A stretch of DNA of 64,000 nt from Spirochaetota bacterium (GTDB taxonomy: Bacteria; Spirochaetota; Spirochaetia; Treponematales; Treponemataceae): assembly GCA_023443865.1 (NCBI GenBank), contig JAEZST010000018.1:186001-250000 (forward strand). The letters run 5' to 3'. The position numbers and the translations under genes were made by a program. Every line of letters begins with the position of its first letter. Positions within the stretch are counted from its first letter, which is position 1. This document shows positions 1 through 7,099 of this stretch, piece by piece. The notes beneath the pieces were generated by a model. That model saw only the letters and a program-made list of their open reading frames with translations. It was not told the origin of the DNA and searched no databases.

Positions 1-1
1 C

Positions 2-451
2 TGCCTTATCCATCAGGCCAGGTATTCCATGCTCTCCCGGGAGCCCGAAACGGCAGGGGCCGCGGGCAGCCTTCTCGACGTTTTGGGCGAGGAAGGCATG
101 GGCGGAATCTGGTTTTCTCCCCTGGCGCAGGGGCTATTGACCGGCCGCTACCTGAACGGCTCCGTGCCCGAAGGCTCGCGGGCCTCCAAGGCTTTCTTTC
201 TCAAGCCCGAGCGGCTCACGGAGGCCCTGTTGGCGAAGCTCAACGCGCTGAACGCGATTGCCGGGGCGAGGGGCGAAACCCTCTCCCAGATCGCCATAAA
301 ATGGCTCCTGCGGGACTCCCGCACCGCGTCGGTACTCCTGGGCGCCAGTTCCGTCGCCCAGCTCGAGGAGAACGTGCGGGCGCTGGAAGGCGCTCCGCTT
401 TCCGCGGGGGAACTCGATCAAATCGAAACGTCGCTCCGCATGCCGGAATGA
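2..451 (+). CDS. Aldo/keto reductase, C-terminal part (5' end outside window)
   Basis: The reading frame is already open at the first bases of the window, so only the last 149 residues are present. It begins with HQARYSMLSREPE and continues with FSPLAQGLLTGRYLNG, the C-terminal half of an aldo/keto reductase barrel of the YghZ/Kv-beta-like type. These are NADPH-dependent cytosolic carbonyl reductases. A late segment (IAIKWLLRDSRTASVLLGASSVAQLEEN) matches the cofactor-adenine-binding loop of the family. The catalytic Asp-Tyr-Lys-His residues lie upstream and cannot be checked. It ends 17 bp before the pyruvate kinase start on the same strand, so co-transcription is plausible. The substrate cannot be inferred. 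Confidence 0.85.
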   Translation, partial: CLIHQARYSMLSREPETAGAAGSLLDVLGEEGMGGIWFSPLAQGLLTGRYLNGSVPEGSRASKAFFLKPERLTEALLAKLNALNAIAGARGETLSQIAIKWLLRDSRTASVLLGASSVAQLEENVRALEGAPLSAGELDQIETSLRMPE

Positions 452-468
452 CCGTTTAAGAGGTGAAT

Positions 469-2316
469 ATGTTTTCAAGAAAGACCAAAATCGTATGTTC
501 CATGGGACCGACCACCGAAAACCTGGACGTGGTGTGCGATCTTTTGAGGGCCGGCATGAACGTCGCCCGCTTCAATTTTTCCCACTCGGACCATCCCTAT
601 CACAAGGCGAACATGGAACGGGTACGCGAGGCTTCCCGGATTACGGGTATCCCCTGCGCCCTCCTTTTGGACACGAAGGGGCCGGAAATCCGGACCGGGC
701 TCGTGCCCAACGACGGCAAGATCGAGATCCGGGAAGGGGACACGATTCTCTGCACCAACGACGACGGCCCGACGGTCGCCGCGGGCAGCCCCGAGGCGGG
801 CGGGGCGGGCAAGCCCGGCCGAATCGCCTTAAGCTGGAAAAAGCTTCCCGAGGAAATAAAGAAGGATTGCCGAATCCTCATCGCCGACGGCCTTATAGAG
901 CTCTTGGTACTGGAAACCGACGGAAAATCGGTAATTACCGCCAAGGCCCTGAACTCGGGCAAGATCGGAAGCAGGAAAAACGTGAACGTGATCGGCATTC
1001 ATCCCGACGTGCCGGTCTTGAGCGAGCAGGACAAGAAGGATATCGAGTTCGGCATTTCCATGGGCATCGATTACATCGCGGCGAGCTTCGTCAGCTCTCC
1101 CGCCGACGTGGTGTCCATTCTCCGCTTCATCGAGCCCTTCGGCTCCAAGGTGAAGGTGATCGCTAAAATCGAGAACGAGGAAGGGCTCGACTCGATCGAC
1201 GATATCGTGGCGGTCTCGGCGGGCGTGATGGTCGCGCGGGGCGACCTGGGCGTTCAGCTCGCCACCGAACGCATACCGCTCGCCCAGAAAAAGATTATCC
1301 AGTCGTGCAACCGCGCGGGAAAGCCCGTCATTACGGCCACGCAAATGCTCGATTCCATGATCACGAACCCGCGCCCCACCCGGGCCGAGCTTACGGACGT
1401 GGCGAACGCCATTTTCGACGGTACCGACGCGGTTATGCTTTCTGGCGAGACGGCCAACGGCGCGTATCCCGTGGAAGCCGTGAAGACCATGGCCAAGATC
1501 GCCCTCACCGTGGAAGCGTCCGAGGAATACAAGGCGAAGATGCGGGCCACCAACCCGGAATCGCGGGTAAACGGCGACGTATCGCGCTCCGTGGCCTGCG
1601 GCGCCTACCGGACCGCCACCGAAATCGGCGCGGCAGCCCTGGTAACGCCGACCATGAGCGGGACCACCGCGCGGCTTTTGAGCAATTACCGGCCCGAACA
1701 GCCCATCATCGCGGCCACCCCGCACGAGACCGTCATGCGCCAACTTTTGCTGCATTGGGGCGTCTTTCCGGTCATGGTTCCCGTGGCCGAAGATTCCGAG
1801 GCCATGACCCAAAATTGCATGCGCGCGGCCCTGGATACCGGGGTGTTAAAGCCCGCGGACAAGGTGGTCATGATGTTCGGCATGCCCATCGTGAGCCCCA
1901 TCGTCGTGAACACGATCCGCGTCATCTACGTGGGCAACGTGCTCGCGCGGGGAGCGAACGGCGGCGGCATTAACCGGAAATCGGCGAAGATCGCGAATCC
2001 CGACGAATCGGCGTACCGGGTAACCGGCCGCGTGGTTCGGGCCGAAAGCCTTGAGGACGCCTTCGTAGCCCTGCGCAAGAAGGGCGGCGAGATCCTCGTG
2101 GTACGCAATCTCGACATGTCCTACGTGCCCATTTTACGGCTGGTTGACGGTTTGGTTATCGAGAATCCCACCGAAATGAACGAGGAGATCCTTTCCATGA
2201 TCAACCCCAATCTCGTGTGGATTTCCCAGGTCCCCGAGTCCATGAAAATCCTGGAACCCGGCTTCACCGTCACGGTCGACAGCCGCGAAAAGTTGGTCTA
2301 CGAGGGAACGATTTAA
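469..2316 (+). CDS. pyk: Pyruvate kinase with degenerate C-terminal swivel domain
   Basis: Converts phosphoenolpyruvate and ADP to pyruvate and ATP at the end of glycolysis. ATG at 469 is chosen because AAGAGG lies 6 nt upstream; an in-frame GTG at 463 overlaps that site. The product is 615 residues against about 475 for the usual core. The core is intact: TKIVCSMGP at the N terminus, active-site Lys233 in IAKIENEEG, and ITATQMLDSM near 288. The last ~125 residues align by eye with the extra C-terminal domain of Bacillus pyruvate kinases, a PEP-synthase-like phosphohistidine domain (EILVVRNLDMSYVPIL to VTVDSREKLVYEG). The expected GG-T-S/C-H-A motif is replaced by ENPTEMNEEIL, so no phosphorylatable His is present. 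The enzyme call is firm; the role of the tail is unknown. Confidence 0.95.
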   Translation: MFSRKTKIVCSMGPTTENLDVVCDLLRAGMNVARFNFSHSDHPYHKANMERVREASRITGIPCALLLDTKGPEIRTGLVPNDGKIEIREGDTILCTNDDGPTVAAGSPEAGGAGKPGRIALSWKKLPEEIKKDCRILIADGLIELLVLETDGKSVITAKALNSGKIGSRKNVNVIGIHPDVPVLSEQDKKDIEFGISMGIDYIAASFVSSPADVVSILRFIEPFGSKVKVIAKIENEEGLDSIDDIVAVSAGVMVARGDLGVQLATERIPLAQKKIIQSCNRAGKPVITATQMLDSMITNPRPTRAELTDVANAIFDGTDAVMLSGETANGAYPVEAVKTMAKIALTVEASEEYKAKMRATNPESRVNGDVSRSVACGAYRTATEIGAAALVTPTMSGTTARLLSNYRPEQPIIAATPHETVMRQLLLHWGVFPVMVPVAEDSEAMTQNCMRAALDTGVLKPADKVVMMFGMPIVSPIVVNTIRVIYVGNVLARGANGGGINRKSAKIANPDESAYRVTGRVVRAESLEDAFVALRKKGGEILVVRNLDMSYVPILRLVDGLVIENPTEMNEEILSMINPNLVWISQVPESMKILEPGFTVTVDSREKLVYEGTI

Positions 2317-2657
2317 GGGGTCTGACCCTCTGTTGAGGAGTGGGGGTAGCGGAAAAGCCCGGAGGCGGGGCCGGCGCGAAGCGACGGTTTCGCCGAGGAC
2401 TTTGTAGCGAGGGGGAGCCGCCTCTAACAAACTCCCCGTAAGGCGTGTAACGGCGGAAGCGACCGAAAGTTCATCGCCTAGAAGGCAGAAAACTGATTCT
2501 TTCGTGAAGCAATGAGCAGGGGAGACCTGGAGCGATTCCGCAGGGCGCAAGCCCGAGGACCGCTCACCGAAGGTGAGCCTAGCGACAGGTTTTCACTGCG
2601 GCGCTTTACGAAAGGTTCACGGTGTAATCCCGGCGATGAACGGTATGGCGCTCCCCC
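2317..2657. other. Intergenic stretch with nested hairpins, possible RNA or repeat element
   Basis: This gap between pyk and rpmB has no convincing ORF. It is purine-rich and contains compact hairpins: GGGT-CTG-ACCC at 2318-2328, GGGC-GCAA-GCCC (2543-2554) nested inside GAGCG/CGCTC (2530-2565), and CTCACC-GAA-GGTGAG (2563-2577). The last two share bases and are mutually exclusive. It does not match RNase P RNA, tmRNA, SRP RNA or 6S RNA motifs that I know. It could be an uncharacterised structured RNA or a genome-specific dispersed repeat; the sequence alone does not decide. Confidence 0.3.
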
Positions 2658-2686
2658 TTTACACGTTTTTTTTATTCTGGTAGTAT
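2658..2686 (+). promoter_or_regulatory. Promoter of rpmB
   Basis: TTTACA (2658-2663), a 17-nt spacer containing a run of eight T, then TAGTAT (2681-2686). Predicted transcription starts near 2693, giving a leader of about 49 nt that carries a GAAAGG ribosome-binding site ahead of rpmB. Confidence 0.6.
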
Positions 2687-2741
2687 AAGACTCCATTATG
2701 CGAATTTAAAGGGTTTTTCCCTTCTGAAAGGTAGGTATAGT

Positions 2742-2933
2742 ATGTCCCGGAGATGTGAAATTTGCGGTAAGGGCACCATGAGCGGCAATAAGGTCAGTAA
2801 GTCTTATAACCACAGCCGCCGCCTTTGGAAGCCCAATATCGTGTCCGTAAAGACCGAGCTTGGCGGCACGACCTTGCATATTAAGATGTGCACCCGCTGC
2901 CTCAAGAGCGGCTACGTAACCAAGAAGGTCTGA
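2742..2933 (+). CDS. rpmB: 50S ribosomal protein L28
   Basis: A 63-residue basic protein beginning MSRRCEICGKGTMSGNKVS, the classic bacterial L28 start (RRCxxCGKGxxxGNxVSHS-like). L28 sits in the large ribosomal subunit. Two CxxC pairs, CEIC near residue 5 and CTRC near residue 51, make this a zinc-binding (C+) paralogue type. The length is normal. A GAAAGGTAGG ribosome-binding region precedes ATG, and a good sigma-70-like promoter lies about 55 bp upstream. A short hairpin (ATCCCG-AA-CGGGAT, 2951-2964) follows in the convergent gap with the next gene. It appears monocistronic. Confidence 0.97.
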   Translation: MSRRCEICGKGTMSGNKVSKSYNHSRRLWKPNIVSVKTELGGTTLHIKMCTRCLKSGYVTKKV

Positions 2934-2963
2934 TTTATTCCCCTTTTCCCATCCCGAACGGGA

Positions 2964-3794
2964 TTAAGGGATCAGGTCGAATCGGAGCCCGTCATGCGCG
3001 GGCTCTATTTTTTTGCCCGCGTCCGTAAACCGGCGCACTTCCGCGCGGCCGCCGTTTGAGCGGAGCCAGTCTTCAACCCAGAGGGATATTTCCCCGTGGG
3101 AAAAATCGTGGCAGATATGGGTAAGATAGGCGCGCTCAGGCGCTATCTTGATGATTTCTTCCAGCGCTCCCTCGAAGTTAAAGTGCGTGGTATGGGGCCG
3201 TTCCCTCAGGGCGTCTATGACGAGGCGTTTTACCCCGGCCAGCAGTTTCCGTGACGACTCGGGCACCTCGCCGCAGTCGGTCAAATAGGCCGTGTCGCCG
3301 ATCCTCCACCCGAAAATCTCGAGTTCCCCGTGCATTATCGGCACCGCCGTCGCGAAAACCCCCGTTCCGTCGATCCTGAAAGGCGTTCCCGGCTCCACGG
3401 GAAGGAGGCGGATATGCGGCTTTCCGCCGCCCTTTTGGGTTTCCTTGAATACGTAGTCGAAGCGCTCGCGGATTTCGTTGAGGGTTTGGCGGGAAGAATA
3501 CACGGGAAGGTCCCGCTCGTGGGTGAAGATGCGGACGTCGTCCAGGCCGTGGATGTGGTCGGCGTGGGCATGGGTGACCAGGAGCGCGTCGAGCTTCCTG
3601 ATTTTCGCGCGTAAGGCCTGAAGGCGGAATTCCGGGCCCGCGTCTATGAGGATGCCCGCGCGTTCCCCCGTCCGGGCGAAGGCGCTGGCGCGATAGCGAT
3701 TGTCACGGGGGTCGGCGGAGGCGCATACCGCGCAATCGCAGGCGATTACCGGTATGCCGTGGCTCGTTCCCGAACCGAGTATCTCGAATTCCAT
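2964..3794 (-). CDS. PhnP-like metallo-beta-lactamase-fold hydrolase
   Basis: A 276-residue MBL-fold protein. The N terminus reads LGSGTSHGIPVIACDCAVC, which combines the GTSxGxP loop and the CxCxxC structural-zinc motif seen in PhnP-type cyclic phosphodiesterases. VTHAHADHIHGLDD near residue 95 supplies the HxHxDH metal site, and later LTHICHDFSH contributes metal-binding histidines. PhnP hydrolyses phosphoribosyl 1,2-cyclic phosphate, but no phosphonate genes are nearby, so the substrate is open; a general phosphodiesterase role is the safer call. There is no Shine-Dalgarno site before ATG. Instead a consensus promoter ends 6 nt upstream, implying a leaderless mRNA. It is divergent from the unknown gene at 3875. 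Confidence 0.8.
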   Translation of the reverse strand: MEFEILGSGTSHGIPVIACDCAVCASADPRDNRYRASAFARTGERAGILIDAGPEFRLQALRAKIRKLDALLVTHAHADHIHGLDDVRIFTHERDLPVYSSRQTLNEIRERFDYVFKETQKGGGKPHIRLLPVEPGTPFRIDGTGVFATAVPIMHGELEIFGWRIGDTAYLTDCGEVPESSRKLLAGVKRLVIDALRERPHTTHFNFEGALEEIIKIAPERAYLTHICHDFSHGEISLWVEDWLRSNGGRAEVRRFTDAGKKIEPAHDGLRFDLIP

Positions 3795-3800
3795 CGCACC

Positions 3801-3829
3801 AGCATAGAGAAGCCCTTCCGTTCCGTCAA
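3801..3829 (-). promoter_or_regulatory. Leaderless-type promoter of the PhnP-like gene
   Basis: On the minus strand TTGACG (3824-3829), a 17-nt spacer, then TATGCT (3801-3806), followed by only 6 nt (GGTGCG) and the ATG at 3794. No ribosome-binding site is present. Transcription would start at or within a base of the initiator codon. Confidence 0.75.
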
Positions 3830-3839
3830 GCGAAAACCC

Positions 3840-3868
3840 TTGCGCACTCCCGTCTCGCGGGGTATGGT
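3840..3868 (+). promoter_or_regulatory. Leaderless-type promoter of the unknown gene at 3875
   Basis: TTGCGC (3840-3845), 17-nt spacer, TATGGT (3863-3868). ATG codons occur at 3869 and 3875. The normal 6-7 nt between -10 and the transcript start puts +1 at about 3875, favouring the second ATG. Confidence 0.5.
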
Positions 3869-3874
3869 ATGGGC

Positions 3875-4573
3875 ATGGCCACTCGAAACCCGCGCGGCGA
3901 CGCGCAGCTCATGGACGTATTGGATTACATACTCAATAGCGCCGGTTTGCGGGAAATCGACGCGCTCTCCGCGGCGGTGGAACGGCGCAGGAAAGACCTC
4001 GCCTCCCTGTCGGGCATGAATACCCTGGACCCGCAGCGGTTCGCACGGGGCATGGCCGAGGCCGTGCAGGAGTCTATCGACGGGAGCATGGAGGGCATGC
4101 GGCGTTCTTTCCGCCAGTTCGCGGCGGACCTGATCCGAAAGGAAGCGCCCGAGCTTTCGGAGGAACAGATGGCGGAGCTGGTGGAGGCCTGGATTCCCGA
4201 TAGGCCCACCCGACCGGGCGCGCGCGGCAAGGCGGGCGACTCTTCCGACCTGCCGCCGGCGCCCCAGTTTCGCGGCGCGGACGCTTCAGGCGCGGTCGGA
4301 GGCGGCTCTCGCCCCGCCGGTCTCGCCCGGAAGGGTCTCGTGAACGGCATACCCGCCGAGGCGATGCTGGAAATGGCCCGGCAGTTCGTCGCCTACAGCG
4401 CCGGTCGCATGACGCTTGCCGACGAGTCTGCCCTGCGCGACGCGGTGAGCGACTGGACCGCCCTCTACTGGAAAAAATTCCCCGAGCCGCTGCGGGGCCT
4501 GATCCGAGACTATCTCGCGGGAGGCTTCCCGGAGGAAGCCTTCGAGCGCGAGTTGGGGTCTCTGCTATCGTAA
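3875..4573 (+). CDS. Unknown cytoplasmic protein, Ala/Arg/Glu-rich
   Basis: I do not recognise this 232-residue protein. There is no signal peptide or membrane segment. Residues ~10-110 look helical and charged (repeated ERRRK, AEAVQES, EEQMAELVEAW), residues ~115-150 form a Gly/Ala/Pro linker, and a second helical domain follows (MLEMARQFVAYSAGRM ... LYWKKFPEPLRGLIRDYL). This two-domain layout suggests a small structural or scaffold protein. ATG 3869 is an alternative start two codons upstream; 3875 fits the predicted transcription start. The 3' end overlaps the convergent lipoprotein gene by 9 bp, so no terminator fits between them. Function is not assigned. Confidence 0.65.
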   Translation: MATRNPRGDAQLMDVLDYILNSAGLREIDALSAAVERRRKDLASLSGMNTLDPQRFARGMAEAVQESIDGSMEGMRRSFRQFAADLIRKEAPELSEEQMAELVEAWIPDRPTRPGARGKAGDSSDLPPAPQFRGADASGAVGGGSRPAGLARKGLVNGIPAEAMLEMARQFVAYSAGRMTLADESALRDAVSDWTALYWKKFPEPLRGLIRDYLAGGFPEEAFERELGSLLS

Positions 4574-7099
4574 GTTGGTCGTGAAGCTGTAATACCCCTT
4601 GGAGGGGATATTGATCGTTCCCAGCTTGCTGTTTGCCGTCAGCTTCCAATTGATCGTCGTTTGGGTCGGTAGCGGCATGGTAATCTTATAGCTCGTACCC
4701 GTTACCGTCGCCACTTCCTCGAAAAGGGAGGTTTTCGGGTTTTGCGCGTATATGGTGTAGCTTACGGTCGTCAATCCGGCGGCGCGCCATTCCAATGTCG
4801 GGGTGGTTGAAACCCGCGTTTGCCCGTTATAGGGGATAACCGGGGTTACCCGAACCGATCGGGAGCCGTAGCTTGACCATTCCCCTCCCGCGTCCCGCTC
4901 TTCCACGTAGAGATAGTGCGTCGTGTCGGAAAGCCCCGACAGGGTGACCGAGGTTCCGCTCGTGGTTGTCCAGCCCGTATCGCTGACCGAATCAAGCTGG
5001 TAGCGGTAAACTCCTGAGCCAAATCCGTTCGATGTCCAGCTCCACTTCATGCTGGTCGCGAGGGTAATGGTTTGGTCCGCGGTAACGCTCGGCGCGTTGG
5101 GCGGCGCGTTGACTATTATGGTTTGGGTTCCGGCCGCCGAGACGTTTCCGGCCGCGTCAAGTTCCGTTACGCTCAATTCATACGAATCGTCGGGAAGGCT
5201 TGCAGTCGCCGAGACCGATACGTTGGACGTTTCCGCGTTCGTCGCGTCGATGGCGGCGCAGGTATACCGGAAAAGCCCGCTTCCGCCGCCGCCGGAGGTC
5301 CAGGACCAGGAGGGAAGGCGGGTATTGACGGTTGCGTTCGTTCCCATGACCGGCGCGACGGGCGGCGTGGTATCGATGGTTACCGTTATTGGGTCAGAGC
5401 TAAAGTAATCGCCGGCGTTCGTCTGGGCGATCAGCTCATGGGTGCCCTCGCTCAGGTTTATGCCCGAGAAGGTCCAGGCCGTTCCGGAAGCGGTGCCGTT
5501 ATAGACTAAAAGCGTCGAATTGTCCATGAGTTCGATGGACAAGCCCGCCTCCGCCGCGACCGTGAACGTCAGGTTCGTCGCCTTGTTGGTCACGTTATCA
5601 GATTCTGAAGCCCCTGAATCATGGGCCGGCGCAAGGTCGGGCGGGGAGATGGAGGGTAGGACGCTGGTGTAGTAAATGCCGTCCGAGGCCGCGTCGGAAA
5701 CGTTGCCCGCCAGATCGCGGATCTGCACGTAGACCGACTTCGATCCGTCTCCAGCCGTGCCGCCCGCGTCGCTTAAAAGGTTCCAGCTCTTTGAATTCGC
5801 GACGGCTTCCCAAGCGCTCCAGGCCGCGTTGTCGTTGGAGAAGCGCATCTCGCTCACGCCGCTTTCCCCGTCCGAGGGCAAACTGGCGGCCTGGACGGTG
5901 ACGCTGCCCTGGTAAGCCTTTAGCGCCCCGCCGTTTATGAGCCAGGTTCCCGCCGCGGGCTTCGCGTCGTCGAAGCCGATAACGCCGCTTATCGCGTCGG
6001 AAACGTTTCCGGCCCCGTCGCGGACCTGAGCGTATACCGTCCGTTGGCCGCGATCGGCGAGGCCGCCCTCATCGGTAACGAGGTTCCACGAGGCCGCGTT
6101 TCCCAAGGGCTCAAAGCCTGACCACGCGATTCCGTCGTTGGAAAGAGAAACCGCGGCCAAACCGCTGGAGATAGTTCCGTCGTCCATGCCGGAAACGGCG
6201 ACGTTCACGGACGACGCGGACGACCAGGCGGCGCCGCCGTTTATCGAGAGGCTTCCGCCCAGAGGTTTGGCGGTGTCCACGAAGATCGTGGCCGTGTCGG
6301 CGACGCCGTCTACGTAATCTTCCGTGCCGGGATTCTTCCCCCGAAAGAGGACGGTGAGCCTGAGCGGTCCCTGCCCGTACGCCCCCGGTTTTATGGCGGA
6401 AAGATCGAGGTTTTCGATGCTGAAATTACCGCCGGCCGGGGAGGTAACGGTTACCTGGGGATCGTACCAAACGGGAGAATCGCTGGTTTCGTAGTCCAGG
6501 GCTATTTTGTATTGGATTTGGGTGAATTGGTCGCTGACCTTGCACGCGACGTCGACGATCGGCGAGTCCGTATAGCCGGCGGCGCTCGTCGCGTTCTTGG
6601 AGGCGATTCCGACTATGCTTCCGGTAAGGATGTTTTTCGTGCGGAAGTGCCGGGTTTGAACGTCGTGAATCACGCTGCCGTCGCTGCCCCGTACCCCGGC
6701 GACCATGAGGGTGAAATCGGTATTGGCCGCGAGATAGGGATATACCCTGATCCTGACGAGGAATGCGCTCGAGACGTATTCGACCCCCTTCCCGGGATAA
6801 TCAACGGCGTTGCCCTCGCTGTCCCGAATGACGATGGTAGTGGGGGCGATGGTAGCGGGATCGATGGCCCGGTCGAAATAAACGCCGATTATCCCCGTGG
6901 GGCTTACCTGGGTTTCCGTTCCCAGGTCAATGTGGGTCACTTCCAGGTATTTGTCGTTGGATTTCATCACCTCTACCTCGAGGGATCCCTTGAGGTCAAT
7001 GCCGTTTTCGCAGGTTACGAGGACGGTCATGGCGAGTAGGGTTGCGCATGCCGCGCCCAGCGCGGATACGCCGGATACGAACCGTTTCATTCTCCCCAT
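4565..7099 (-). CDS. Large Ig-like/fibronectin-like repeat lipoprotein
   Basis: An 844-residue exported protein. The N terminus has a basic start, a hydrophobic stretch and LVTC (Cys near residue 29), a relaxed spirochaete-type lipobox. Residues ~50-150 resemble an SbsA/Big_5 Ig-like domain (VSPTGIIGVYFDRAID ... HDVQTRHF). Two repeats of about 90 residues follow near 280-470, each with INGGA, SNDxxAWS, a SWNL strand and VYxQxRDxAGNVSDA. Later modules look fibronectin-like and carry further aGNVSa motifs. It is probably a surface or periplasmic adhesion or scaffold lipoprotein; the ligand is unknown. AGGAGG lies 8 nt before the ATG at 7099. The start overlaps the upstream gene's stop by 13 bp, so the two are translationally coupled. 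Confidence 0.75.
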   Translation of the reverse strand: MGRMKRFVSGVSALGAACATLLAMTVLVTCENGIDLKGSLEVEVMKSNDKYLEVTHIDLGTETQVSPTGIIGVYFDRAIDPATIAPTTIVIRDSEGNAVDYPGKGVEYVSSAFLVRIRVYPYLAANTDFTLMVAGVRGSDGSVIHDVQTRHFRTKNILTGSIVGIASKNATSAAGYTDSPIVDVACKVSDQFTQIQYKIALDYETSDSPVWYDPQVTVTSPAGGNFSIENLDLSAIKPGAYGQGPLRLTVLFRGKNPGTEDYVDGVADTATIFVDTAKPLGGSLSINGGAAWSSASSVNVAVSGMDDGTISSGLAAVSLSNDGIAWSGFEPLGNAASWNLVTDEGGLADRGQRTVYAQVRDGAGNVSDAISGVIGFDDAKPAAGTWLINGGALKAYQGSVTVQAASLPSDGESGVSEMRFSNDNAAWSAWEAVANSKSWNLLSDAGGTAGDGSKSVYVQIRDLAGNVSDAASDGIYYTSVLPSISPPDLAPAHDSGASESDNVTNKATNLTFTVAAEAGLSIELMDNSTLLVYNGTASGTAWTFSGINLSEGTHELIAQTNAGDYFSSDPITVTIDTTPPVAPVMGTNATVNTRLPSWSWTSGGGGSGLFRYTCAAIDATNAETSNVSVSATASLPDDSYELSVTELDAAGNVSAAGTQTIIVNAPPNAPSVTADQTITLATSMKWSWTSNGFGSGVYRYQLDSVSDTGWTTTSGTSVTLSGLSDTTHYLYVEERDAGGEWSSYGSRSVRVTPVIPYNGQTRVSTTPTLEWRAAGLTTVSYTIYAQNPKTSLFEEVATVTGTSYKITMPLPTQTTINWKLTANSKLGTINIPSKGYYSFTTNLR

